In this document: positions 33,600 through 46,100 of the stretch, piece after piece
Layout: every line of letters starts with the position of its first letter
Numbering within the stretch: position 1 is the first letter of the stretch
NCBI GenBank assembly: GCA_029964075.1
Contig: CM057141.1
Location: 2,728,001 to 2,792,000 of the forward strand
Length of the DNA stretch: 64,000 nt
Source of the DNA: Patiria pectinifera
Taxonomy: Eukaryota > Echinodermata > Asteroidea > Valvatida > Asterinidae
Direction of reading: 5' to 3'
Notes under the pieces: generated by a model
Database searches by the model: none
What the model was told of the DNA's origin: nothing
Seen by the model: the letters and a program-made list of their open reading frames with translations, nothing else
Made by a program: the position numbers and the translations under genes

Positions 33600-33905
33600 G
33601 CACGTGTGTCTAGCGGTAGAGCACAGGCCTCATGATCGTGCGATTGTGGGTTCGAGCCCCGCCGTGGTGGCCATGCGTGTTGTGCCCATGAGTAAGGCGC
33701 TTTACCTCAATCACTCCTCTCAACCCAGGTGTTAAAATGGGTACCGGCTTTATTCAATGCTGGAAAGGTAACAGGCTCGCTGTGGAGAAGGTGTGGCGAT
33801 CTCCCACAGCAACATTTCATGGACTCGAGTCTGGCCCAATCGCTTCGACAGAGAGATGGGCACTCCGTTCCTGTTAACACAGGTTCGTTCCCTTTACCTT
33901 TTTTA
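33600..33905 (+). repeat. tRNA-derived SINE
   Basis: A box TCTAGCGGTAGAGCACAG, B box GTGGGTTCGAGCCCCGCC, central GGTGTTAAAATGGGTACCGG and a CCCTTTACCTTTTTT tail. The block order matches the SINE at 7285-7540. Confidence 0.8.
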
Positions 33906-33934
33906 AGCCACGTAAGAACACTGGTAATTACGCG

Positions 33935-34231
33935 CAAGGGCGGATCCAGAACACAATTTTTTTGGGGGGGGGCCCAAAAAAATTTTGGTCCCCCAAAAAA
34001 AAAAAAAAAAATACGGGGGGGTCTGGGGGCTCCTTAAAATTGTTGGAAATTGGATGCTCTAGATGCTGATCTGTGGGCAATCTGATGGCAATTTCTGACC
34101 ACTTTTTTTTTTTTTTTTTTTTGAGGGTGAGATGGTGGTGTACCCTTGCCTGCCTTATTACATCAAATAAAAAAAAAAAAAATATTAATTGGGGGGTTTT
34201 TGGGGTCCCTCCCCCCTTTCCGCCGCCCTTG
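33935..34231. mobile_element. hAT-type MITE with perfect 8-bp target duplication
   Basis: Begins CAAGGGCGGATCC, ends CCGCCGCCCTTG, 297 bp, flanked by ATTACGCG at 33927-33934 and again at 34232-34239. The 8-bp duplication and CA(A)GGG termini fit hAT. Its interior holds long homopolymer runs. Confidence 0.88.
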
Positions 34232-35506
34232 ATTACGCGGAAATTGACCAATCGATTGAAAGGATCCATGCGATGAATTATTCTTCGGAACACATGTTGT
34301 GCAACTTCCTACTCCTCTTAATGAAAAATATTTGACATCCCTTTTTGGTTGATTTTATTGAAAAGTGCAATTCTTTGAACATTTAAAATTGTCCATTCTT
34401 ATCCAGAGAACTAAGGGCGTTGTTGCTGTGATGTCATTTCAGGAAGACACTGTTCTGTTTATGGTTATCTGCTCAAATTGCGAACTCATAAATTGTTAAC
34501 ATTTGTGAGAAAGATTTGTTCGTTAGCTTACTGCCTTGCACTAACACAACAACGATTCACCAAAACAAAAATATTAACAACAGCAAAATATTCAAAATTC
34601 TAGCAACTGTAGTTTGCTGAAATACAAAAGAAACAAAAATTGCAAATAAGGTTACATGGGACACAAAGGTGTCGTGGTTTTAAAAAATGTGGCTAGGGGC
34701 TTTACACACAAAACTTGTCACTTCTTACAGTCTCCAACCTCAGTAGTGTTTTTTTAAATAGATGTCGGTTAAGCGGAAAATGTGTCCCCAAACCCTCGAA
34801 AACATTTTAAAAAGAAATGCAATTACAAACATGGTATGAACAAACCAACACATTCATCCCACAAACATCAGATATGGCCCATTTTGCGTTTGCAAAGTAC
34901 CCTGCATAAGTCTTTTTTTCTCTATTTTTTGTTTGTTTGTAGGGTGGGGTGGGAATGAGGTGGTATAAGTTGTGAGAGTAGCTACATCAATTACTCCAAA
35001 TTGGTCCTAGTCTGCCCATAAACAATGTGTATATGGCTTTGTTCTTTATGCTTTGTTTATTTATCGGGACGTAAAACTTTTAGCTTCACTTTATTTCTGA
35101 CTTATGTCTTATGAACTGTATCATACTGTTTGCTCAAGCTTCTAAATTTCCCATTGCAAATATTACCTCAACGGCGTATGTTTAATTTGTTGACAACTTT
35201 AAAAGTATTTTTTGTAAACAACCCCATGTTTTGACAAGTTTTTCCTAGCAAATTTACGATGCACCTAGTTCTGTCCATCTAGGTAATACTTCATTCAAAA
35301 TATGGCTTAAATTATCAAGCTCCTTAAACTAAAAAAAAACATGAATTTGTATCCATCGATATTTGTATTTATTATGATTTGCAGCCGAATGTATTTTAAT
35401 CGATGAAACTATTATCAAGCTGCTTAATTTCCTTCAAAATGTACACACACTAAGGTTAAGTAGGTAAAGTGAACCCCATGCTCGTTTGAGCTGCTTCGGC
35501 CCAGGT

Positions 35507-35660
35507 CAATATCAGCGTCCAGCCTCCAAACCGGTTTTAAACATAGCGTTTAAAACCGGCCAAGCACACATTTATTCCCATTCATAAATAGCTTTTTGGT
35601 CAAAGAGTCCAAACAAGTCAATATATAAATTTCCTAAGATTTTGTTCAACAAGTTTACTT
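35507..35660. repeat. Interspersed repeat with ACCGGTTTTAAAC palindrome
   Basis: ATCAGCGTCCAGCCTCC and AAACCGGTTTTAAAC then GTTTAAAACCGGCC, followed by CACATTTATTCCCATTC; shared with 25855-25960. Confidence 0.55.
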
Positions 35661-35749
35661 CATGTTGTTTTAAACACCCCTGTAGCTATGTTATGGTATG
35701 TGCCTCTCGCGAGAAGTCGTAAACAACTCCGTATATGGAGATTGGCGCG

Positions 35750-35812
35750 CGCGGCGCGTACTGCGCGATGTGGCGCGTACTGCGCGATGTGGTGCGTACT
35801 GCGCGATGTGAC
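35750..35812. repeat. Short minisatellite, about three 18-bp units
   Basis: CGCGTACTGCGCGATGTGG is repeated three times with one or two changes, in a locally GC-rich patch. Confidence 0.8.
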
Positions 35813-36949
35813 GCAGAACGCAGCTGTGCCAGTGTAGTGTGAATTCCTAAATTAGAACTAGGCTTATGATGTACTGACTCATTGGTAGCATTGCGCATGC
35901 CTAAGTGACGATAGTGAACGTTCATCAACCAATACAGGGGCCAGATTTTATGGTCTAAATTTCATGCGACACTGGAAAACTGTTTAAGACCAGCCAGCCG
36001 GTGTTTTATCAACCGTTTAAGACCGGCCACGTGACGGGCTTGCGACCAATAGAAGTGGGTAAACAGTGTCTTAGTATTAAAATGCGATGTGGCAACCTGG
36101 ATGTGTGATGTGTGTAATGCTCAGTTTGTTTAGTTTTGCTTGATTTATAATAGATCAAGAATGCCGATGACTTACCAACCGAACGTATGCCCCAAAAAGA
36201 TCACAAAGGTAATTTGTTTAATCTATATAGAAAAAAAGAAGATGTCTTCCTTTTCTCGGCGTACTTGACAGAATGCACAACAAACAAGATAAGAGACACA
36301 TTTCCAGTGACACATTCTCCTACTGTCTACTGTCCTACTTGTCAGCCTGGTCCATTTCAATCGTGAGGCTATGAACGGAGTGGTATGCCCTACAGGCGCA
36401 CGCCATGATCTCACACACAAAGTAATGTCACTATGTGCCTGATCCATCGTTGGCTAACTCGTGTGAACATTCTGTCCGAACATCCACACACGTCCAACAC
36501 CGTGCAAACCAACGGCTGCTTCGGGCAAACGCTACGTTCTTTTACCGTTCTTTTTAGTTTCTCTCTAGTGTACAGTCGACCTGTTATTGCTGATGAGAGC
36601 GGCCTAACTCATCCTGCTGATGAATAATGTTACATCCAAAAGAAGGAGGCAGACAAAAATTGAAGGATGAACTATGGACTGGCGGGCGCAATTCTGGAGA
36701 TTTAATAATTATATTGTTGCTTGGGTTTTTTTTTTTGATAGGACATAATAAAGAGCAGGGGAAGTTTACCGTTTGTGATAATCCGTGTGTGAATGGGAAC
36801 GGCGGGCCGCCTGGGCGATGTATGCCGTGACGTTGTCATGCCAATCAACTAGACTGTCTTACAGTCTGCACCACACCTTGCCATATATCCACTATACGTA
36901 TACGCATCGCCATACGGCCGGCTGTGTGTACAGGATCCAAACTCATTTA

Positions 36950-37123
36950 CTCGGCATTTACGTCACAGGACAACCCTACGAAATATCAGCGCGCGTTGGA
37001 CAGCTAGACGTCACGGGGCTGCTGCTGACTAACTAACGGGTGGCTCGTGGAAAAATACGGCCCGACTTCGCACAGGCTGGCTTTTTTTGCATACGATTTG
37101 CTGTGTGCCTCACCCTAGACAAG
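36950..37123 (+). promoter_or_regulatory. Candidate promoter/5' UTR of G-alpha-o with CRE-like sites
   Basis: TTACGTCA at 36958-36965 and GACGTCAC at 37007-37014 are CREB/ATF-type sites within 170 bp of the start codon. No TATA box was seen. The functional role is inferred only from sequence. Confidence 0.35.
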
Positions 37124-40100
37124 ATGGGCTGTACTATGAGTGCAGAGGATCGCGAAGCAGTGGAGAAAAGCCGGCAAATCGACAAGACTTTGAAAGATGA
37201 CGGACTACAAGCGGCCAAGGATGTTAAGTTACTACTACTGGGTGAGTTGCTGGGCGTGCTGCTAGCTGATCTACACCGACCGCATCTCAACTTGAATGAT
37301 TCATGCAACGATTTTGGCGCTTGACAGTATTCACTTGTTAGTCTTCCCTCGATTTATTGTCATGTTGCCCGCTATACGAGACTCTCCTATACACCCAGCC
37401 AGCTAATTTTCCTCTCACACAACGATTGCTGCTCAAGAGGCTTATCATATGTTCTGCATGATGATGCATTGTGTTTTCGAGTGTTCTTGTCGTCGCTGAG
37501 GAGGTTTTCAGCCCTTTCAAGCTATGGGATTTTAGTCATTTGCTCGCCAGTGCAACCAAGGATGTTTACAAGTGGTCGGGAGTATTATAATTGCGCGCCC
37601 GGCCGTCAGTCAAATTCGTCCGCTCCATTAACATTTTGCCTCATTATGATTGCCGAGGACTAAATCTCCTTTCTTGTTCGTTTTACAGGTGCAGGGGAAT
37701 CGGGAAAAAGCACAATCGTCAAACAGATGAAGTAAGTCTGAGCTATCGTTTCCCCATTTCTCCGCCGATCAGGATTCGGGTGCCTCGGTCTAATTTCCAC
37801 CCAAAATGAATGAAATACGATCGGAGAGAGGCACATAATATGTCAATCTGGTAGGCCCGATATCTCACAGACAAGCTATACGGCGGCCGGCGCCCCTCCC
37901 CTCAGCTGGTGCCCGCTAGCCAGTAAACGGGTCAAGCAAGCGGCGACAATTAGATGAATATATACGACGGGGGAAACCCAACAATGGCGGTCTATAAAAC
38001 CATAAAACCCGACCTCATAATGCTGCGCAAATAGAGTTGTCACGCTGCGCTTAGTGTGTCACGATCCCTCTATTTTTATTGTTTTCCTGACGCCATCACA
38101 CAGCCAGCGACGCGTGCATGATGTGGCCCTCTCATCATCATTATCATCCGGCTAGCTCGGCACAATTTGCCAGTACCGCCATTTTTTTTCAACATCATCT
38201 CTATTGTCTGTAGCTAGCTGCGTGCATGTGTTTACGTCAAAGCGGCCGCTGTGCAGTAATTATCGGGATACATGCGGAGGCAATATCAGCCCATAGGCCT
38301 CTACACGACAGAGGCTGGCCGAACTCAATGAGCATTCAAAGCGCTGTATGCATGGACCGCTGGGTTTTAAATATAATAGCGTTCTAAAAGACAGGAAGCA
38401 GGCTTGGCTTTCCGATAATATTACAATTTCCTTGCATACATATTGTTTAGTGTCTGCATAAGTAGCCATGAACTCGGTCGCTTCCCGATAGATAAGCGTG
38501 GCACTGTACCTGTTAACGCTCCACTAAAATGATTATCAATTATTTTTATGCGTTTATCAGATGTAGGGCATTCGCCCTTTGTACGTTGACCTGATGGGAC
38601 GGGCATAATGACTTGATAGTGTATTATCCAACGCGTGTCCAGTACAATTACAAGGCGAGTGATCAGTGGGAAAACTAAGATGTTTTAAAGACAATTTGGT
38701 CTTGATGTGTATTGAGACCCAGTTTTATGTATATGACCGAGCAATCTGACTATAACACCTGTATCCAATCAATTATAACAGCTAGATATTCAATTCAATA
38801 ATTTAATTCAATTCAATAACAACATTTATTTTCATATTTTCCAGGTGTAAATCAAATTAAGATATAACGCAAATTTGCCAGCATTTGGTCAGTGTTTTGG
38901 ACATATTGCATCGTGTTACGGCTCACTCGGTCTCTCGTCAGAAGAATATATTTTAAAATATAACTGGTGTTATTTGTACAGGACATTGCACAGATATCGG
39001 CCCAGACTCAAAGCATTACAATGTTAATCAGTAAAACAAACAAAAATCAACGATTGCCTCTATAACTACAGATTTTATATTAATGTATACTTTTGCTTTT
39101 ATTGTAGTCAAAATGTGAGATGCAAGTGAAAAAAGTGCCATTTCGAAGTTGAAATGTTAATTCTTTAAACATTCATTACACAGTAATCATATACATCCAG
39201 AAACTGGAAGTAGAAATGGATTCCAAGAAAACAGCCACATAATGAAAATTGTAATAACAATATTAGGCTGGATATTTACCAAAAAAAACAAAACTCATCA
39301 CTATAACTATCATATTTATTTTTTTATTGTAGTCAAAATGTGGAGAAAAAGAAAAAAAAAGTGCCATTTCGAAGTTGACATGTTAATTCTTTAAACATTC
39401 ATTACACAGTAATCATATACATCCAGAAACTGGAAGTAGAAATGGATTCCAAGAAAACAGCCACATAATGAAAATTGTAATAAAAATATTAGGCTGGATA
39501 TTACCAAAAATAAACAAAACTCATCACTATGAAAAATGTAGAAAGATGTACATGTATGGACTGCCAGAAACAAAACATATTCCTGCAGTTTCACTCAGTG
39601 TACTCATGTGCGGGAGAACAAACGACAATTTAATTGGAATAATTGGAAATGTGAAACGGATAGAAATTTAGTCTGCTTCGCGCTGCACCTCGACTAAAGT
39701 CAGCTGCGACAACCATCATGAAAAGGTATTCAGTAACGCACAATGTATACATGCGCGGATCTACATGTACGTAAAACACAACACAATAAGATTGCTCATG
39801 TTTGTACGTCTTTTAGCCATGATCAAACTGAAACGAAGTCCATTTGGTATGAAGATGACGAGATGGGGATGGGTTGCTAGCATGCCTTTCACTCAACCGT
39901 GATAGTAGGCACAGATGTCAGCTCGACCTCCGCCTGACCCCTGCCAGTAAAGCCCTGAAGTCTCGCCGCAATATCGTTTTACCGATGAACAACAATGTGA
40001 AATATGACCGAGTATAAAACACTGTTAACGCGCAGGCTTATTATTAACGTAAAGCACTGATGTAAACCTTCATGGTTTACACAATGTCTAGGTTTACAAG

Positions 40101-43100
40101 ACATTTCTGTACTCTATGGTTTCAACATAACTCCCCTGTAATACCGTGATGGAGTAAAAATACTCTAAATGTTTCAAATGAAGGCATCAAAGTCAATCGT
40201 GCAATCCAGAAAATAAAATGTATTTGATTAATTTATTTGAAATTTCACATCATCTCATTTTTGGTTTTTAAATATATAAAGCTGTAGTATTTAATAACGG
40301 GATGTGCACTTCAACAACGTGACAAGAATATATTCAAAATAATCTTTCGGACTGTTCAGTTATAAACAGTTTTACATGTAGGGTTGAAATTGATGCTTAA
40401 TGCAGAACAAAATAAAATTTCAAATGAACAAATTGAACCAGACCTGTAAGTGATAACCTTGAAATAAGTGTTGTTTGTGTCTATCTTTTCATGTTTGAAA
40501 TCCAGAAATGAGATTTGTGCTTGAAAATGGAATGCGCGACACATTAATAGTCAAATATAAACCCTACTTATTATTAATGAATGCACAAATATTACATTTA
40601 CTCTCCGATTTATTTCTATTGTCAGTATTATCTAACACGTTTTGGGCATCAACATAAGAATCATAAAAACATACATGCAGATGAAAACCATATACTGCTG
40701 AAGCAACTTTACTACAGTCAAAAAAGAAAGTGACCCGAATTAATTATTTTGTTTCTTAAAAATCAATCAAATTTGAAACACCAATGAAGTATATCTTGAA
40801 AGAGCATGTTCTTTCACTTATCTCATAAAAGGAATTACTGAAATTGATCTATGCTATCAGAAATTATGCACGTTTTACTAAAGGAACCCATTTGTATAGC
40901 TGTCCATGGAATGCCGTTGGAAGCTATTGAGCTGAGTGAGAACTACAGCTTACACACAAGCATTCAAATACAAATGAGATTTTAATCATTTAAATGAAGA
41001 CTGAAACATTATTTTTACTGTCAGATTTTGTGTTTTGAATAATTATGAGGAACAAGTCATCTATTTTTTTCTGAAATATTACTGGCGATTTTTGGTATGT
41101 TTTCCTTTGCAAGTTCTCCCCCATTTATCGAGGTGGGATACCGTCCATGTTTCATTGTACTTAATGGGTATTCATCAGTTCGTAGAACGGTAATTGATCA
41201 GTGGTGGACAGCTGAATTTTGTGATCTTCATATGAAAATAACTTGTGAATGGAGTATGCAAATTACGTGAAATTTTCACAGTTACCAGTCAATAATATGT
41301 ACTTCATGCCCGTGGGTTCTTTTTGTGAATTGGAGCGTGCCGAATATTTTATAATTTTTTTTCGAATTCGGCCACTTTCTTTTTGACTCGCCTTGTATAG
41401 GATGTCTTAATTTTGGGATTATATACGATTGGCGTCCGTTCTATTTACTGAGTAGACAACGAGCAAAGTGTTGATCACCGTCTTATAACGGATGGGACTG
41501 CACCTGAATTTAGCTTTCTGAAGCCTACAGCATTTTAAAACATTTTCACTGATTTTTTTTGTAGGATGGCAAAAATGATACTGTCGAAATTATAACCACA
41601 ATCATTTGTGCTTGAACTGATTGCAAGGGCCACAAAAAGTTGGCCATTGGCCCAAATTTAAAGGTTATTCTGGTTTTTATACATATTCTATCAGAAACGA
41701 AATACCGTAAAGGGAAAGCATGACCCGCGATGTGAAAGTATGTTGCATAATAGCATGTACAGGATGTCAAGTGTGATGGCAAATAATATCCTACCGATTG
41801 TACCAATGTACGTCCCTCCATGCACGCTTTAAGCGTACAGCCGTTGAAAATGTTTAAATATTTGTTTGTGTGTTCGGGCTGTACTTCTACATATGCTTGA
41901 GTTTTGGAGAATAATGCTGGCAGAACACGTCGTGCTCAAAATCAATTATATTTTCATGTCGATCAGAATCTGTATTTAAAGGTATAACACTAGGCATACA
42001 ACATCTGCAACGATGGTCGGCCGACCATCGTTGAAAAAAACTGACGTTTTTTTTCAAATACCGCCCCCAATTTACCCCATTCAGGCCAATAGTCCACGTT
42101 TTGTTTGCAATCTGATACGCCCGTGAAGGGGTACAAGCCAGCTAGTCTGGTTCCCTGAGTCTCCGACGTCTCATGCTCCGTTTCGTCTGCAGTAGGGTCA
42201 GGGAACCAGACTTCAAGAACAGCCTTTTTTTGGTGCTTTTTCCAGCATTCATGAACACAAAACTTTAAACAGGCCAGTGTAACAGTATTTGCTATAAATA
42301 CTAACCCCCTAATACATCCATGCATTTCTAAAATATTACAGCAAAAGCAAAAGATAAATCATGTGGAGGCACTATACTGTTTCAGTAAATAGGCCCTAAA
42401 TTACTTATATATACGCCCGCCAAATAACGATTTGCATGTCCTCATTTTTTTGCTATTACAGCATTTTGTGAGCCGTGAACTTGAGAGTTTGTAAAAAAAA
42501 AATGGAAGCCGTGAATAGGACTGCAAGCTCATATTTCTGTGAAAATCCGCATGACATTGGGCCCTAAAATTGCTCTCTTTTGCAATGGAGCGTAGGCCTT
42601 CTTTTTTCAAAATGGCGATGTGCTTCAGGACTGCTTTTAGGGGCGATCATCTTTGGATGGAATTTACTCCCAAACGTCATCGGTTAACCCCAAAAAAATT
42701 GAACAGAAAATGAAAGATGATGAAATAGGCTTTAATTTGATGTGTGTCTCAAACAACTTGGAGAGTTGTGGTTGAAAGAAAAATGGGTAAAAACGTTTTC
42801 GTTGATTGTGATCCCTTTTGTCATGTTCGGAACAATCAATCAATGTGAACACCGTGATGGATGTCAAACATGTAGGTTTTTAGCAAAGGTATTAAACAAA
42901 AACCATTTGTAATATGTGGCTATTTTATGTGGCTATTTACGGTCGACTGTACTCTTATAGGCCTACTCAAATTACGTTCTTGGAATTATGACGTGATCAC
43001 GCATAACTAACCAGACCCGCTTCGACGTTCTTAATTAGTGCAATCAGGATGAAGAATATATACAGATTGTCATTTCGTACTCAAAAAACGTTTAACTTAA

Positions 43101-46100
43101 ACGCAAACGCCAAAAAAAGCAGCGAGCCTTAATATTGCATTCATGTAGTATACTATCAACGTTCTGATAGGTGTATCGGAAATAGCATATGTTAGACTCA
43201 TTATGCGGCAGCATTGCAGGATTGTGATTTTTTAATCAGCTACATGATTAGCCATGTGAATACCCAAGTGAATGTTGAACACGCGCTGAATGGCAACATG
43301 CATTCGGAATGGATTTAAAACGAAAAGACACATTGGCCTTCGCAGCAGCTTTGGATTTATGCCCTCATATTTCACTTGATTCTGTATGCTATTCCTCTCC
43401 CATAAAAGTTAATTGATCGATTCAAGAGTAGCTGATGTACGAATAATGTGAATAATTATTGGTAATAAAATTATATTACTGTACATTTGGCAATATGCAA
43501 AAACGTGTAGCAAACGAGTTTTACTCGGTGCGGTTTAGGGAAAAAAGCTTCGTTTTCTTAATGTCACACTCTAAAAATTGTATAGCAATTTAACACAATC
43601 TTGCTAACCCTTTGTCAACATGTTTAGACGCTAAACATTAGGCCTACGTGTCCAGGGGCCATATTCATGAAACCTTACTAACTTAGTAGCCAACTAGGCC
43701 TCAGTAGGATACTGAAATGCCTAGTAGTCTACTATGGAGTTGACAACTAAATTGTTATTCATAAAACGTAACTAAGAAACTTGCTGACTAGTTACATACT
43801 AAAGGAGAATTTAGTTGCATACGTGAGTAACTGGAATTGGGTGCTTTTGGGTGGAGTGGGCATGTATGGAATTTGATGACAACAGATACAATAGTGTGAC
43901 AGGTGTATTAGGCTAATCCATGTCCAGACTTTGCGTGGATAAGCAAAAAAAATGACCAAGCCCTATAATATGTCTATATACTACATGTTAGTGAATCAAC
44001 ATCCAATCCTCTAGCAATTGCATATAAAGCTAGGTTATCAGACATGGCTATAAAAAGGGCAAGGAAGGCAAATTATTCTCAAGAAGACAACTATTTATGG
44101 CAGACAAGTATGAGGAATTAAAATATGTTATTGATGCTAAGCATAAGGATGCAAACACTAACAAGGAAAAAAAGATGCATGGGCGGCTATTCTCATCCAA
44201 CACCGTGCAAGATTTCCACAGGTTGAAAGATCATTCGAAAGACCATTATTTCAAAATTAGATTATCCAAATTAAAATCTGAGTCAAGAGAATGCCTGTCA
44301 AGTATGAGAATTAAGTCCAAGAAGGCAACCGGAGGGGGCAAGCCACCTAAAGAGCCAAGTCTGACACAACAAATAATGATATAGTTGCTAACTAGTGACT
44401 TAGAGTTGCCCTGGATCAACACTAACTTTAGTAAGAAACTTAGAATTTAACTAACGCTAGTTATGTTTCATGAATACCAATTAGTTACCAACTAGGCTTA
44501 GTAAGCAACTACATGCCTTTTTAGTAACCAACTAGGCTTAGTAAGGTTTCATGAATATGGCTCGCTTCCTCAACATCAATTTTCAAGTGCTAACCACTGG
44601 CCATCAATACTCTAATATGTTTAGTATTTAAACAGATTTACAAAGTGATAGCAAGAACGTGTTTAGAAAAGTGTTTAATATGTAAGCACAGTTTTTGCAG
44701 CATGTCTTTTGACAAAATGTCATTTGACATTCGACTGATGTAACAACAGGCAGAAAACACACTTATTTACATGTACTTAACACCCTCCATAATTAACATC
44801 TCCATACAGCTTTGTGTAGTGCAGAGAGAAACCGATACTTTGGTATTCTGTACTTGTTAAACACCATTTTGAAATATTACATTTATTTATTACCAGAATA
44901 ACACACACGTGATTTTATCTTGACGAGCGAATATGTTGAAAATACGGCTGGATATCGGGTTTGGCCTATAAGCACACCGCTAATGATGTTGCTCCACGAT
45001 GACAAAAGAACTCATCGGTGTCAGACATAGCGAGTACATCAAGCCCCTCGTTCAAAAACATTTTTGTTGATACACAGTCGACAGCATTCGTGGATAATGA
45101 ATAAAACATAATGTACCCTGTGCCACAAACAATACATGCGGAGAGTCTCCGTACTTATGTGCGTAGGAGTTGGGCATAGGCCAAACAACGGTAGTTTTAT
45201 TTTTCCCACACATGCACGATTATCATGTATTGACCTATATATTGCCCTCAAATAGTGTCAAGACTTATTAACGCTCTGTTAACTGCTATCTTCCTATTAT
45301 GCAGGTGACAAATTGGCCTTGTTGCAGAATATAATCCGACCACTGTGAAAAATATAGGCCTCAAAATGCGATGTACGATAAATTTGGTTGCAGTAAATAA
45401 CCTGCTAAACTGTTGTTAAAAATGTGACTCGTTGCATTTTTAAAATGGTTTCAGAAGCGTTTTATAAAATTTAAATGCCCCAAAAAACCTCGTAAATTTT
45501 GATCCCGTGTTTTGCATTTTATCTGATTGAATGGATGACATTGTTGCTGGATAAACATATCATGTGTATAATTTAACGTCTGCAGTTTATTGGTTACCTA
45601 TAGTTTGTACATGCGTTTTAAAATCCAATCACTCACAGCACAATAATGAATGTTAAATGCACTTTGCATTGCATTGATTTGCTTTCTTTGTAAAATATTC
45701 GTGTTTTCTCGAGCAGTAGATCTTTGTGCTTTTCGCTTTCACTTTATGGAATGCGAGTTTGCCGTCGCACGGACTACATGATATAGGTGTCCCAAAAACT
45801 GTGCAAGCAGGTATCCTGTAATTTCTCAAAAGATATTTAACATGAATATTTCATATTGATGGAGCATATTAATTATACTCTGGTACAATCAGTGAAATTG
45901 CCATGGAAATCCGTTCATGCAAACCAGAGATCTAACAGATTGTAAAAGGCTATGGGTTTTTCACCCATTCCAATGGGATTTACACAGTTAGTGATATCAG
46001 TGCATCAGATTGTCATGGGCCTTTTCACTCTGATGTAAATTAAGTTAACTGTGTAAATCCCATCCCATTGGAATGAGTGAAAAACCCATAGTCTTTTACA

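Larger units (their letters stand above)
30611..37123. other. Intergenic region RPP40 to G-alpha-o
   Basis: AT-rich, no conserved coding exon recognised. 30647-30960 and 34290-34690 are partial copies of the TTAAAGGG MITE seen whole at 49372-49861. 34700-35500 is simple AT-rich DNA in which I see nothing further. Confidence 0.5.
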
